NCBI RefSeq assembly: GCF_015751785.1
Contig: NZ_JADOTY010000001.1
Location: 3,782,001-3,846,000, forward strand
Direction: 5' to 3'
DNA length: 64,000 nt
DNA from: Micromonospora vinacea
Lineage (GTDB): Bacteria; Actinomycetota; Actinomycetes; Mycobacteriales; Micromonosporaceae
This document shows, piece by piece, positions 56,008 through 64,000 of this stretch. The notes below the pieces were generated by a model. The model made no database searches, was not told the origin of the DNA, and saw only the letters and a list, made by a program, of their open reading frames with translations. A program made the translations under genes and the position numbers. The stretch's first letter is position 1; each line of letters starts with the position of its first letter.

Positions 56008-57147
56008 GTGAGCACACATCCGGTCACCTCCCACCGCCGCACTCGGGCCCTGCTCGGGGCTGTCGCGGCTGGCCTCCTCGCCGTCGCCACCACGCTCGGC
56101 GGCGCGCCCGCGCCTGTCTCCGCCGCTAACACGCTCACCATGCGGGGCGCCGACGTCTCCTCGTTGCAGCGCAGCCTGGACCTGGGCGCCAAGTACTACG
56201 ACGCCGGCGGGGTGGCCCGCGACCCGCTGGACATCCTGAAGTCCGTCGGCGTCAACTACGTCCGGCTGCGCGTCTGGAACAACCCGATCAGCGGCTACAA
56301 CAACAAGAACGCGGTGTTGGGCCAGGCGAGGGCGGCCAGGGCGAAGGGCCTCAAGGTGCTCATCGACTTCCACTACTCCGACACCTGGGCCGACCCTGGC
56401 AAGCAGTACAAGCCGGCCGCCTGGGCCGGCCACAGCCTGAGCCAACTGCGTACCGACGTCTACACCTTCACCTACGACGTCTGCGCCAGCCTCCGGGGGC
56501 AGGGCACCCCGCCGGACAGTGTGCAGATCGGCAACGAGATCAACGTTGGGATGCTGTGGAACGAGGGCAAGGTCGTCAACAACGACTTCGCCCCGCTGGC
56601 AGGGCTGCTGAAGCAGGGCTACAACGCGACCAAGGCGTGCGGCAGCGGGATCCCGGTGATGATCCATACCGCCAACGCCGACAGCAACGCCAACGCCCGA
56701 TGGTTCTACGACGGCATCCGCGCCCAGGGTGTGCAGTGGGACATCACCGCCCAGTCGTACTACTGCATGTGGCACGGCAGCCTGGCGAACCTCTACAACA
56801 ACATCGTCGACCTGCGCGGTCGCTACGGCAAGCCGGTGGTGATCGTGGAGACCGCGTACCCGTTCACCCGGAACAACGCGGACAGCGAGCCGAACGCCAT
56901 CGGCGACGCGACCTGTGACGGCATCAGCGCGACCTGGTCCGGGCAGGCCCAGGAGTTCGACTGGGTCCAGAACACCGCCCGCAACGCGGGTGCCATCGGT
57001 GTCTTCTACTGGGAACCGACCTGGTACGCGGTGCGCGGCAACGGCTGGGACCCGGCCAACATCAACGGCACCGGAAACCAGTGGGACAACATGGCCGTCT
57101 TCGACTGGTCCGGGCGGGTGAACCCGGGCGTGCGCTGGACGCCCTGA
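56008..57147 (+). CDS. Secreted endo-beta-1,4-galactanase, glycoside hydrolase family 53
   Basis: Cuts the beta-1,4-galactan side chains of plant pectin (arabinogalactan type I) into galacto-oligosaccharides. A signal peptide (TRALLGAVAAGLLAVATTLG, cut near VSAAN) leads to a complete GH53 barrel of about 340 residues: MRGADVSSLQ, VNYVRLRVWNNP, VLIDFHYSDTWADPGKQ. The acid/base is in QIGNEINVGMLW (Glu about 177) and the nucleophile in VIVETAYPF (Glu about 281). GTG start, GGAG 5 bases upstream. Products fit the importer and GH42 enzyme encoded at 4-9 kb. Confidence 0.94.
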   Translation: MSTHPVTSHRRTRALLGAVAAGLLAVATTLGGAPAPVSAANTLTMRGADVSSLQRSLDLGAKYYDAGGVARDPLDILKSVGVNYVRLRVWNNPISGYNNKNAVLGQARAARAKGLKVLIDFHYSDTWADPGKQYKPAAWAGHSLSQLRTDVYTFTYDVCASLRGQGTPPDSVQIGNEINVGMLWNEGKVVNNDFAPLAGLLKQGYNATKACGSGIPVMIHTANADSNANARWFYDGIRAQGVQWDITAQSYYCMWHGSLANLYNNIVDLRGRYGKPVVIVETAYPFTRNNADSEPNAIGDATCDGISATWSGQAQEFDWVQNTARNAGAIGVFYWEPTWYAVRGNGWDPANINGTGNQWDNMAVFDWSGRVNPGVRWTP

Positions 57148-57201
57148 CTGCAGCAGCTGAGCCAGCATCGGGCAGCCGGCGGGTGCCGTCCAGGCGAGGA
57201 G

Positions 57202-57834
57202 ATGTCCGCGTGTGCTGTTACCTTGCCGGCCGTGGATGATCAGCAGACGTGGATCGACCGGATCGTCGAAGCGACCGGATGGTGCCACGATCCTGAGGGT
57301 GATGCCGGCTGGGAGCAGGCGGAAGCCGAACTGGGGGTCGTGCTGCCGTCGGACTTCAAAGAGCTGTGCCGGCGGTTCGTGCCGGGGGCGTTCTACGCGT
57401 ACCTCGACCTTCTGCGGCCGACCGACAGCCACGCCCAGCCGTTGCTGCGGACCTGGGCCTCCTGTCGGCAGTGGGCAGTTGGCCATGAGTCGGCGCAGCT
57501 GTGGGGCCCCTACGAGCTGTACGAGCCTGACAAGGGGCCTGGGCTGATCCAGTGGGGCAGTGACCAGACCGAAGGGGAGTACTACTGGCTGGCGGACCGC
57601 TCAGTGGAGCCCGATCGGTGGCCTGTGGTCGCGCGGCGGGACGGCATCGAGTCGTGGCACCAACTCGACATGTCGACGGCCGAGTTCGTCTACCGGGTGA
57701 TCGCGGATCCGGCGTTCAAGCCGTTCACCGTGGCCGACCCACCGCGGCGGCCCTTCTACCTGCCGCACTGGGGCCCGTTTCCGATGAGCGCCGAGGACTG
57801 GAACGCTCTCACCGACCCGAATCGCGGGAGTTGA
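57202..57834 (+). CDS. SUKH-family (SMI1/KNR4) protein, paralogue 2
   Basis: A SUKH protein of about 200 residues: TWIDRIVEATGWCHDPEGDAGWEQAEAELGVVLPSDFKELCRRFVPGAF, then LIQWGSDQTEGEYYWLADRSVEPDRWPVVARR and FYLPHWGPFPMSAEDWNAL. Roughly two thirds identical to the protein at 45692-46294. ATG 57202 is adjacent to a GAGGAG stretch; GTG 57232 is the alternative start suggested by the paralogue. Probably an immunity protein without a visible toxin. A fossil integrase fragment begins 28 bases after its stop. Confidence 0.85.
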   Translation: MSACAVTLPAVDDQQTWIDRIVEATGWCHDPEGDAGWEQAEAELGVVLPSDFKELCRRFVPGAFYAYLDLLRPTDSHAQPLLRTWASCRQWAVGHESAQLWGPYELYEPDKGPGLIQWGSDQTEGEYYWLADRSVEPDRWPVVARRDGIESWHQLDMSTAEFVYRVIADPAFKPFTVADPPRRPFYLPHWGPFPMSAEDWNALTDPNRGS

Positions 57835-57861
57835 ACCACGGTCTGGAAGGGTCGTTGTTCA

Positions 57862-57946
57862 CTGACACTCGGGTGGACGTCGAGGTCGGCGAGAAGCGTT
57901 TCGCAGGTTCAACGGGCGTCGTGGACGGCGATCGGCGCCACGATCA
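57862..57946 (-). pseudogene. Integrase gene fossil, box II region only
   Basis: The minus strand reads IVAPIAVHDAR-stop-TCETLLADLDVHPSV, aligning with the integrase at 30.6 kb (LYDARRTCATLLADLDVHPRV) at the DNA level over about 80 bases. It keeps the His that the 30-kb integrase lacks but has a TGA in place of the second Arg. No other part of the gene is recognisable. It records a separate old insertion of a related element. Confidence 0.72.
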
Positions 57947-57961
57947 GGCGGCGGGTGATGA

Positions 57962-58348
57962 TCAGCAGGTGTGCGTCTGCCAACTCACCTTCGTCGCGAA
58001 CATTGGCACGTACAGGTCCCCGCCGCCGGGGCGAGCACAGATCGCGCCGGAAAGCTGCGTCCCGAGGTAGTTGTACGACCAGGTGATCTCGGCGTTGCGG
58101 GAGGTGCGGTTGTAGAAGTTGAAGGCCGGGACGTTACCGGACCATTCGGTAGTGGTCACCAGAGACGGAGTCGCGGTCGGACCCTCTGCCGGGTGATCCC
58201 AGTTGGGCCAGATGCAGAACGTGCCCTGCGGACAGTTCCCGGGTGGCCAGGCTTCGTCTGACGCTTGGGAGCTTGCCGCCGAAGCGGCGGGGGCGGTGGC
58301 CAGCACGCCGGCGACGGACGCGGCGAGGGCGATGGATTTCAACAGCAC
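57962..58348 (-). CDS. Peptidase inhibitor family I36-like secreted protein
   Basis: A 128-residue secreted protein: LLKSIALAASVAGVLATAPAASA is the signal peptide. The mature part, CPQGTFCIWPNWDHPAEGP, then NVPAFNFYNRTSRNAEITWSYNYLG and ICARPGGGDLYVPMF, is the beta-gamma-crystallin-like I36 fold with conserved cysteines. Family members inhibit metallopeptidases (SMPI); target unknown here. GTG 58348 follows GAGGTG. Confidence 0.85.
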   Translation of the reverse strand: MLLKSIALAASVAGVLATAPAASAASSQASDEAWPPGNCPQGTFCIWPNWDHPAEGPTATPSLVTTTEWSGNVPAFNFYNRTSRNAEITWSYNYLGTQLSGAICARPGGGDLYVPMFATKVSWQTHTC

Positions 58349-58368
58349 GGTTCACCTCATTGAATAGA

Positions 58369-58384
58369 CATTCATGGATGAATG
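58369..58384. promoter_or_regulatory. Perfect palindrome upstream of the I36-like gene
   Basis: CATTCAT-GG-ATGAATG is a perfect 16-bp palindrome 20 bases before the start codon, in an AT-rich patch that should contain the promoter. It is a candidate operator or short promoter-proximal hairpin. Confidence 0.45.
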
Positions 58385-58471
58385 CCAAAAGGCTACCGGT
58401 GGAAATTTGAAGGGTCAAGCAACGGGGTGCGACGACCTGCGCAATCGTCCGATCACTCCATCGGCACCGGC

Positions 58472-59479
58472 TCAGGCCGTGACGTCGTCGTGGGTGACGG
58501 TGATGACGATCTTGCCGACCTGGCCGTTGGCGGCCATGTAGCGGTGGGCCTCGGCGATCTCCGTGAGGTCGAAGATGCGATCGACGACCGGGGCGATGGC
58601 GCCTGAGGCGAGTCCCGCGTTGACGAAGGCGACGGCGCGGCGCAGGCGTTCCGGGTTCATCGTGATCTCGAAGAGGGTGTAGGTGCTGCTGTTCAGAGCC
58701 GGGTAGGACTGCGCGTTGGGTAGCGGGGTGGGGCGCGGGTCGAGCGCTCCGTAGACCACCAGGAACCCGTCCGGGGCGATGCCCAGGGCGAGGGTCTCCA
58801 CGCCGGGCCCGGCGATCGGGTCGAACGCCAGGCGGACGCCTTCGCTGCCGGTGATTTCCTTGATGCGGGCAGGAAGGTCCTCGTCGTTGGTGACGATCAC
58901 GTGGGCCGCGCCGGCGTCCAGCAGACGCTGCTTCTTGCCGGAGCCGCGCGTGGTGGCGATCGGGATCGCGCCGATGTGGTTGGCGAGCTGGATGGCGGCG
59001 AGGCCGACGCTGCTGGAGGCTGCCGCGATCAGCACGTGGTCGCCAGGGCGCACCTTTCCGGACTCGATGAGGGGTCCGTAGGCGGTGATGTAGGCCATCC
59101 AGACGGCCGCCGCCTGGGTGGGCTCGACGTGGACGGGGCGAGGCACGACAGCCGAGGCCGGAACGATGATATGGGTGCCGTACGTGCCGTACCTGCTCTG
59201 CAGGAACGCCGGCACGACGCTGACCGTGGCACCCTCGGCGAGGCCATCCACACCCTGGCCGACCGCCTCGATCACGCCGGCCGCCTCGTAGCCGAGGGTG
59301 GAGGGAAGCACCGGCTGGTCGAAGTAGGCGCCGTCGCGGTACATGATTTCGGCCCGGTTCAGGCCGATGGCGTCGACGCGGATCCGGACCTCGCCCGCGC
59401 CGGGTGCGACCACCTCGACGTCGTTGAGGGTGAGGACCTCGGGGCCACCGATCCGATTGAACTGTACGAGCTTTGCCAC
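58472..59479 (-). CDS. Medium-chain dehydrogenase/reductase, quinone-oxidoreductase type
   Basis: A 335-residue NADPH-dependent oxidoreductase of the MDR family. GroES-like part: VDAIGLNRAEIMYRDGAYFDQPVLPSTLGYEAAGVIEAVGQGV. Cofactor motif AASSSVGLAAIQLANHIGA. The Cys ligands of zinc alcohol dehydrogenases are missing, which places it with zinc-free quinone reductases. It is preceded by a promoter with a perfect 20-bp palindrome that probably binds the ArsR-type regulator encoded upstream. ATG 59479. Confidence 0.9.
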   Translation of the reverse strand: MAKLVQFNRIGGPEVLTLNDVEVVAPGAGEVRIRVDAIGLNRAEIMYRDGAYFDQPVLPSTLGYEAAGVIEAVGQGVDGLAEGATVSVVPAFLQSRYGTYGTHIIVPASAVVPRPVHVEPTQAAAVWMAYITAYGPLIESGKVRPGDHVLIAAASSSVGLAAIQLANHIGAIPIATTRGSGKKQRLLDAGAAHVIVTNDEDLPARIKEITGSEGVRLAFDPIAGPGVETLALGIAPDGFLVVYGALDPRPTPLPNAQSYPALNSSTYTLFEITMNPERLRRAVAFVNAGLASGAIAPVVDRIFDLTEIAEAHRYMAANGQVGKIVITVTHDDVTA

Positions 59480-59542
59480 GGTGCATCAGTCCTAGCGATA
59501 GGAGTCACGGGACGGCGCCGAACCAACGTGCCGCCGTCCCGC

Positions 59543-59591
59543 ACGCTACCGCTAATCTCGATTGCGATCAAACTACGACGGTCGTCGTAGT
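59543..59591 (-). promoter_or_regulatory. Promoter and operator palindrome of the MDR gene
   Basis: ACTACGACG-GT-CGTCGTAGT (59572-59591) is a perfect inverted repeat. Immediately downstream on the minus strand lie TTGATC (59566-59571) and, after 17 bases, TAGCGT (59543-59548), a plausible promoter for the MDR gene. The ArsR-type gene ends 12 bases on the other side. Its product is the obvious candidate to bind. Confidence 0.6.
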
Positions 59592-59603
59592 AATGACACG
59601 AGC

Positions 59604-59954
59604 TCAGGCCGCGCCTGCCCGCGTCTCGGTGCCGGCGGCAGCCACCACCGCCGAGAGCAGGCCGGGAAACCGGCGTTCGATCTCGTCCGCGCGCAGGGCG
59701 TTCATCTTGGTTGTTCCCACGTAGTACTGGCGGATCACGCCGGCCTCGCGCAGCGTGTTGAAATGGTGCGTCAGCGTCGAGACCGACACGGGCGTCTCGA
59801 ACGTGCCGCAGCTCATGTCCGTGCCATTGCTGGCCAACTGGGACACCACCGCCCGTCGTACCGGATCCGCCAACGCCTCCATGACCTGCTGGAGGGAGAC
59901 CTCGGACAGGTCGGGGTGCTCCACGGTCCGGGCGGCACTACGAGGGCGGGGCAC
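59604..59954 (-). CDS. ArsR-type winged-helix regulator
   Basis: A 116-residue regulator: LQQVMEALADPVRRAVVSQLAS starts an ArsR winged helix, and VSVSTLTHHFNTLREAGVIRQYYVGTTKMNALRADEIERRFPG is recognition helix and wing. The cysteine in DMSCGTFE is not in a classical metal-binding CxC. GTG 59954 is preferred because AAGGAG lies upstream. It is on the same strand as and upstream of the MDR gene, with the operator palindrome between them. Confidence 0.88.
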   Translation of the reverse strand: MPRPRSAARTVEHPDLSEVSLQQVMEALADPVRRAVVSQLASNGTDMSCGTFETPVSVSTLTHHFNTLREAGVIRQYYVGTTKMNALRADEIERRFPGLLSAVVAAAGTETRAGAA

Positions 59955-60158
59955 GGCAACTCCTTGGAACGGGCGCATCGCAACCCAGCCATCGTACGAC
60001 GCTGATCAAAGTATCCCGGACCGATCAGACCCGGGCCCCGTCGGATCGTCGCCCTGTCGGGCCGGGGATAGGCAGAACGCCGATAACGGCGACGATCTGT
60101 CGCAGGCTGGTGACGAGCGATCGGAAGTCGCTCGTGGCATCCAGGAAGAGAAATCAAC

Positions 60159-61160
60159 ATGATCTTGCAGAAGCACGCGATCGGTGGTCAAGGGCTGGTG
60201 GCCTCGGTCGAGGGACTCGGCACCATGGGCATGACCGCGATGTACGGCACCCCGGACGACACCGAGTCCGCCGCCACCGTTCACCGCGCACTCGAACTGG
60301 GCGTGACCCTGTTCGACACCGCCGACATGTACGGCCCCCTCACCGGGGAGGAACTGCTCGGCCGGGCACTGAGAGGGCGTCGCCACCAGGCCGTAGTCGC
60401 GACAAAGTTCGGCGGCGTGACGCTCGACGATGCCGGCCGCATCATCGGCGGCGCCAACGGGCAGCCTGACTACGTCCGCAAGTCGCTCGACGGATCGTTG
60501 CGCCGGCTCGGCACCGACTACGTCGACCTGTACTTCCAGCATCGGGTCGACCCGAACGTGCCGGTCGAGGAGACCTTCGGCGCGCTCGGCGAACTCGTCG
60601 CCGAAGGCAAGATCCGCTACCTCGGGATCAGCGAGGCGTCGCCGGAGAACATCCGTGCCGCGCACGCCACCGCGCCGCTGTCGGCGGTGCAGACCGAGTA
60701 CTCGCTGTTCACCCGCAACGTGGAGACCAACGGTGTGCTCGACACGGTGCGTGAACTGGGCATCGGGTTCGTGGCGTACGCACCGTTGGGCCGTGGTTTC
60801 CTCACCGGCTCAGTTCGTAGTCTCGAAGACCTGCCCGAGAACGACTGGCGTCGTACCTGGCCCCGGTTCGCCGAGGAGAACCTGCGGCAGAACCTGCTCC
60901 TGGTGGACCGGATCCGCGCCATCGCGGAACAGGCGGGTGTCACGCCCGGCCAGCTCGCGTTGGCCTGGGTGTTGGCGCAAGGTGACCACGTCACCGCAAT
61001 TCCGGGCACCAAGCGCCGCACGTATCTGGAGGAGAACGTCGCCGCCGCGCAGCTCAAGATTGACGCCGGCTTGCTCGATGAACTGAGCGCCGCCGCTCCG
61101 GTCGGTGCCGCCGTCGGCGAGCGCTACACCGGACCGGCGATGGCCGCGATCCAGGAGTAG
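60159..61160 (+). CDS. Aldo/keto reductase
   Basis: A 333-residue NADPH-dependent aldo/keto reductase. GLGTMGMTAMYG starts the barrel. The catalytic tetrad is visible: Asp and Tyr in TLFDTADMYGPLTGEELLGRAL, Lys in VVATKFGGVTLD, His in DLYFQHRVDPNVPVEETFGAL. The NADP site is FTRNVETNG... and IPGTKRRTYLEENVAAAQ. ATG 60159 follows GAAGAGAAA. Its stop is 70 bases before the XRE regulator that follows on the same strand, which may regulate it. Confidence 0.92.
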   Translation: MILQKHAIGGQGLVASVEGLGTMGMTAMYGTPDDTESAATVHRALELGVTLFDTADMYGPLTGEELLGRALRGRRHQAVVATKFGGVTLDDAGRIIGGANGQPDYVRKSLDGSLRRLGTDYVDLYFQHRVDPNVPVEETFGALGELVAEGKIRYLGISEASPENIRAAHATAPLSAVQTEYSLFTRNVETNGVLDTVRELGIGFVAYAPLGRGFLTGSVRSLEDLPENDWRRTWPRFAEENLRQNLLLVDRIRAIAEQAGVTPGQLALAWVLAQGDHVTAIPGTKRRTYLEENVAAAQLKIDAGLLDELSAAAPVGAAVGERYTGPAMAAIQE

Positions 61161-61230
61161 CTTCCGACATCGACGGGATTGGCGGCGCCACCAGCGGTGC
61201 TGGTGGCGCCGCGATCCGGAAGGGCAGTTC

Positions 61231-62073
61231 GTGGCACGAACCGAACTCGGCGACTTCCTGCGAGCTCGCCGACAAGCGCTTCGCCCGGCTGACGTCGGGC
61301 TCCCCTCACGCGGGCGGCGTCGCACCCCCGGCCTCCGCCGTGAGGAGGTCGCACTACTGGCAAATGTGTCCGTCGACTACTACGAACGACTCGAGCAGTC
61401 GCGCAACACCAGCCCCTCGGAGGCTCTACTCGGCAGCCTGGCCCGGGCGCTGCGACTCTCCGTCGACGAACGGGACTACCTCTACCGCCTCGCCGGACAT
61501 CCGGCGCCGACGGCCTCCACCATCAGCGGGTACGTCGATCCCGCGATGATGTTCCTCCTCGACGCACTCACCACGGTGCCCGCGCACGTCATCGACGACC
61601 GCACCACCATCCTCGCCCAGAACGCCCTCAGTCGCGCGCTGCTGGGCTCCTGGACCGACGGCGACGACCGGCACTCGAACGTGACCTGGCGCTGGTTCAC
61701 CCACCCCGAATCCCGCGCGCTCAACGTGCCGGAGGAACACGAGGCGATCGGCCGCGGATACGCGGCCGACCTACGAGCAGCCGCCGCGCGCGGCGGCCAC
61801 GACCCCGTATCCGAGCAACTGATCGCCGATCTCACCACCGTCAGCCCGGAGTTCGCCCAGTACTGGTCCGACATGCAGGTCGCCCCGCTACAGACCACCC
61901 GCAAAATCCTCGTCCATCCGCAAGCCGGGCGGCTCGACGTACAGTGCGATTTCGTTCTCAGCACCACCACGGGTCAGCGCTTGGTCATCTTCCGGCCGCA
62001 ACCCGGCACGGCCACCGCCGACAGTTTCGACTTCCTGCGCGTCCTCGGCGAACAATCCTTCGATCGCTCCTGA
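61231..62073 (+). CDS. XRE-family regulator with MmyB-like ligand domain
   Basis: A 280-residue regulator: ELGDFLRARRQALRPADVGLPSRGRRRTPGLRREEVALLANVSVDYYERLEQSRN is a helix-turn-helix of XRE type. The rest is an MmyB-like PAS-type domain: LLDALTTVPAHVIDDRTTILAQNALSRALLG, RSNVTWRWFTHPESRALNVPEE-like segments, and FVLSTTTGQRLVIFRPQPGT. This pairing usually controls adjacent oxidoreductase genes. GTG 61231 follows GGAAGGG. Confidence 0.9.
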   Translation: MARTELGDFLRARRQALRPADVGLPSRGRRRTPGLRREEVALLANVSVDYYERLEQSRNTSPSEALLGSLARALRLSVDERDYLYRLAGHPAPTASTISGYVDPAMMFLLDALTTVPAHVIDDRTTILAQNALSRALLGSWTDGDDRHSNVTWRWFTHPESRALNVPEEHEAIGRGYAADLRAAAARGGHDPVSEQLIADLTTVSPEFAQYWSDMQVAPLQTTRKILVHPQAGRLDVQCDFVLSTTTGQRLVIFRPQPGTATADSFDFLRVLGEQSFDRS

Positions 62074-62091
62074 ATCGCTAGGCGGATTCCG

Positions 62092-62984
62092 TCACTGTGC
62101 TGCGGCGGCCCGCTCCTGTGCGGCGTCTGCTCCCCAACTAGCCAGCAGCCGAAGCGCCTCTTCCGAGAGCGACCCGGGCTCGGCGTGGTAGGTGCTCAGC
62201 AACTGCTCCGGATCACCGGGGAGCGCGAGTGTCTCGTAGCGAAGGGTCAACTCACCCACGAGTGGGTGTGACAGGCGCATGATGCCGTGCGTCTTCTTCT
62301 TGACGTCGTGGGTGGCCCACAGCCTGCGGAAGTCCTCGCTCTTCAAGGACAGTTCGCCGACCAGGGACGCCAGCGACGGGTCGTCCGTGTGCAGGCCGGC
62401 ACCCAGCCGTAGCTGTCCCACCACGTCGTACGCCTTGGCTTCCCAGTCGGGGAACAACGTCCGGGACGCCGGGTCGAGGAAAGTGATCCTGGCCCAGTTC
62501 CGGTTCGCTGAGGTGCGAGCCGCCCAGTCACCGAAGAGGGCGGAGGCGGTCTGGTTCCAGGCCAGCACATCGGTGCGAGGGCCCCATACGTACGCTGGCA
62601 CACCTTCCAGGGCGGCGAGCAGGTCTCGGATCTCGGGCCGCACCTGGTGGCGCGGTGGCCCGGGCCGGCGCTGAGGCCGCTTGGGCTGGGCCAGTCGCAC
62701 CAGATGGGCGTGCTCGACTTCGGAGAGTTCGAGTACGCGGGAGATCGCGTCCAGCACCTCACGCGAGACGTTGCGGGCGTTGCCCTGCTCGAATCGCGTG
62801 TAGTACGCCGCGGAGACCCCCGCGAGTTGCGCGAGTTCTTCCCGGCGCAGGCCCGGGAGCGGCGGCGTCGGCTGTAGTCGGTCAGCCCAACATCTGCCGG
62901 TTTCCGGCGGGCCCTGCGGGTGCGCAGAAACTCACTCAGCTCCGTGGCTGAGGAATCGCTGTGGGCGGCGTGGCCAGTTGCCAT
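62092..62984 (-). pseudogene. XRE/MmyB-like regulator interrupted by a one-base frameshift
   Basis: The start (ATG 62984; ELSEFLRTRRARRKPADVGLTDYSRRRR) and the rest (LPGLRREELAQLAGVSAAYYTRFEQGNARN, then VRPEIRDLLAALEGVPAYVWGPRTDVLAWN) are one helix-turn-helix plus MmyB-like protein split between two frames. The break is in the run of CGG repeats at about 62857-62872, where one base appears to be missing. Without it the protein would be about 298 residues. It could be a true mutation or a sequencing error in a GC-rich repeat. It is divergent from the MFS gene. Confidence 0.8.
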
Positions 62985-63197
62985 ATCTCAATTGTTCCAC
63001 GCTGTGCGCAGCCCAGCCTGTCCCTGCCAGTGATAGTCACACGAGACGTAGACCAAGCAGGTGGCTGGTTAGCTCCGCGCGCCTGAAGCAGGCTCGACGT
63101 GTCCTGAGGAAACAGTTTCAAGCCCATCCGGGCCACGCAGGATTTCCGTCATCGATCCGCCCGGATGGGCTCACCGCCCTATTTCTGAAAGAGCACC

Positions 63198-64000
63198 ATG
63201 ACCACTACCGCATTCACAGGCCCGAGTCCGACGACCGCACGGCCGGGCCGCCTTCCGGGAAAAGCATTGTTCGGCCTCTTCTTGGCCGGCTTTATCAGCA
63301 TCCTCACCGAATGCCTGCCGGCGGGCCTGCTGCCGGAAATGAGCCGCACTCTGAACACGAGCGTCTCGCTCACGGGCCAGACGGTGACGATCTACGCGCT
63401 CGCCACAGCGCTCGGCGCCATCCCTCTCGCGTGGGCGACGGCCAGCTGGCCGCGCAAGCACGTCCTGCAACTTGCCCTGGCCGTGGTCGCCGTCACCAAC
63501 GCGTTCACCGCGCTGTCCGATGACTACAGCCTGACGATGGTGCTGCGCTTCGTCGCCGGTCTGGGAACCGGACTCATCTGGCCTCTTCTCGGCGGCTACG
63601 CCGCCCGGCTCGCGCCAGCGGGACGACAAGGCCGTGCCATCGCCATCGCCCTTGCCGGGACCCCGATCGGGCTGGCCCTGGGCATCCCACTGGGGACCTG
63701 GCTGAGCAGTCTCGGTGGCTGGCAACTCGCCTTCCACGCCTCTGCTGCCGTGACCGTCATGACCATGGCCTGGGTCCTGGTGGCGGTTCCGAACCTGCCC
63801 GGCCAACCGGTCGACGCCCGTTTCAGGATCTCGCAGGTCCTGGTTGTGCCCGGACTGCGGCCCATTCTGTTCGCGTTGGCCACGTACATGATCGCTCACA
63901 ACCTTCTCTACACGTACATCACCGACCTCCTGGTTCACCTGGGGATGGCCGACCAGACCGGCTGGGTGCTCTTCGTCTTCGGAGTCACCTCCGTGCTCAG
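63198..64000 (+). CDS. MFS transporter, 5' part (runs off the window end)
   Basis: A major facilitator of the DHA1/sugar-efflux (AraJ-like) group, at least 267 residues in the window. Membrane helices are visible: LPGKALFGLFLAGFISILTECLPAGLL, then LTGQTVTIYALATALGAIPLAW, a first-loop basic motif WPRKHVLQLALAVVAVTN, MVLRFVAGLGTGLIWPLLGGYAAR with PAGRQGRAIAIALAGTPIGLALGIPLGTWL. The open frame passes the last base. ATG 63198 after GAAAGAG. It is divergent from the frameshifted XRE gene and may be its former target. Confidence 0.9.
   Translation, partial: MTTTAFTGPSPTTARPGRLPGKALFGLFLAGFISILTECLPAGLLPEMSRTLNTSVSLTGQTVTIYALATALGAIPLAWATASWPRKHVLQLALAVVAVTNAFTALSDDYSLTMVLRFVAGLGTGLIWPLLGGYAARLAPAGRQGRAIAIALAGTPIGLALGIPLGTWLSSLGGWQLAFHASAAVTVMTMAWVLVAVPNLPGQPVDARFRISQVLVVPGLRPILFALATYMIAHNLLYTYITDLLVHLGMADQTGWVLFVFGVTSVL

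Noticed and set aside
1..64000. CRISPR arrays and biosynthetic clusters
   Set aside because: No regularly spaced direct repeats and no PKS, NRPS, lanthipeptide or other core biosynthetic genes are visible in the window.

Overview
The window is high-GC actinobacterial DNA. Gene content points to a Micromonosporaceae-type filamentous actinomycete, probably Micromonospora or a close relative: an SsgB-like sporulation gene, a Spo0M homologue, a DUF574 methyltransferase, a HelR-type helicase, many GTG starts, and an integrative element of the pSAM2/AICE class in a tRNA-Val gene. This assignment is by recognition only; no database was searched.

1-30 kb is mostly ordinary chromosome. It holds an ECF42-type sigma factor with its YCII partner. 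A galactoside locus follows: lipoprotein binding protein, two ABC permeases and GH36 alpha-galactosidase on the minus strand, with GH42 beta-galactosidase and a DeoR regulator divergent from them. Next come Spo0M, a tandem-domain secreted glycerophosphodiesterase, a HelR-like RNA polymerase-recycling ATPase, an SGNH hydrolase, a LolA/RseB-like protein beside a two-component system, a TPR protein, a MarR/VOC divergent pair, Rrf2 and AraC regulators, an SDR, SsgB and a PGPGW membrane protein. Several long GC-rich hairpins lie between genes, some as terminators and some looking like dispersed palindromic repeats.

30.3-38 kb is an integrated, decayed actinomycete integrative element. Its left end is the 3' half of tRNA-Val(CAC). 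Its right end at about 37.92 kb keeps a decayed copy of that 3' half, including a 12-base exact match across the anticodon loop. A 25-bp direct repeat (24/25) lies just inside each end. The element has rep-xis-int coupled by ATGA overlaps, but int has lost an internal segment and is frameshifted, and no FtsK-like transfer gene is present. Its cargo is a lower-GC PIN-like nuclease gene, a GntR regulator and a cluster of three overlapping tiny genes.

38-58 kb is accessory DNA with many small unrecognised genes and signs of older insertions: a second copy of an element-type repeat (42.5 kb), an ISAs1 transposase fragment, a second 23-bp direct-repeat pair (43.5 and 46.9 kb), a diverged duplicate of the tiny-gene module (45.4 kb), two SUKH (SMI1/KNR4) paralogues (46 and 57.5 kb), and an 85-bp fossil of an integrase gene (57.9 kb). 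Among these sit recognisable genes: serine hydrolase, aspartyl/asparaginyl hydroxylase-like, CPCC protein, HAD hydrolase, GNAT, Ddn-like and DUF574.

52-64 kb returns to ordinary content. It has a DUF1996 secreted protein, then a secreted FN3-CBM2 protein next to a GH53 endo-galactanase. The GH53 would release the galacto-oligosaccharides that the 2-10 kb locus could import and degrade. An I36 peptidase-inhibitor-like protein, an MDR oxidoreductase with an ArsR regulator and a clear operator palindrome, an aldo/keto reductase, two XRE/MmyB-type regulators (one frameshifted) and an MFS transporter running off the end complete the window.
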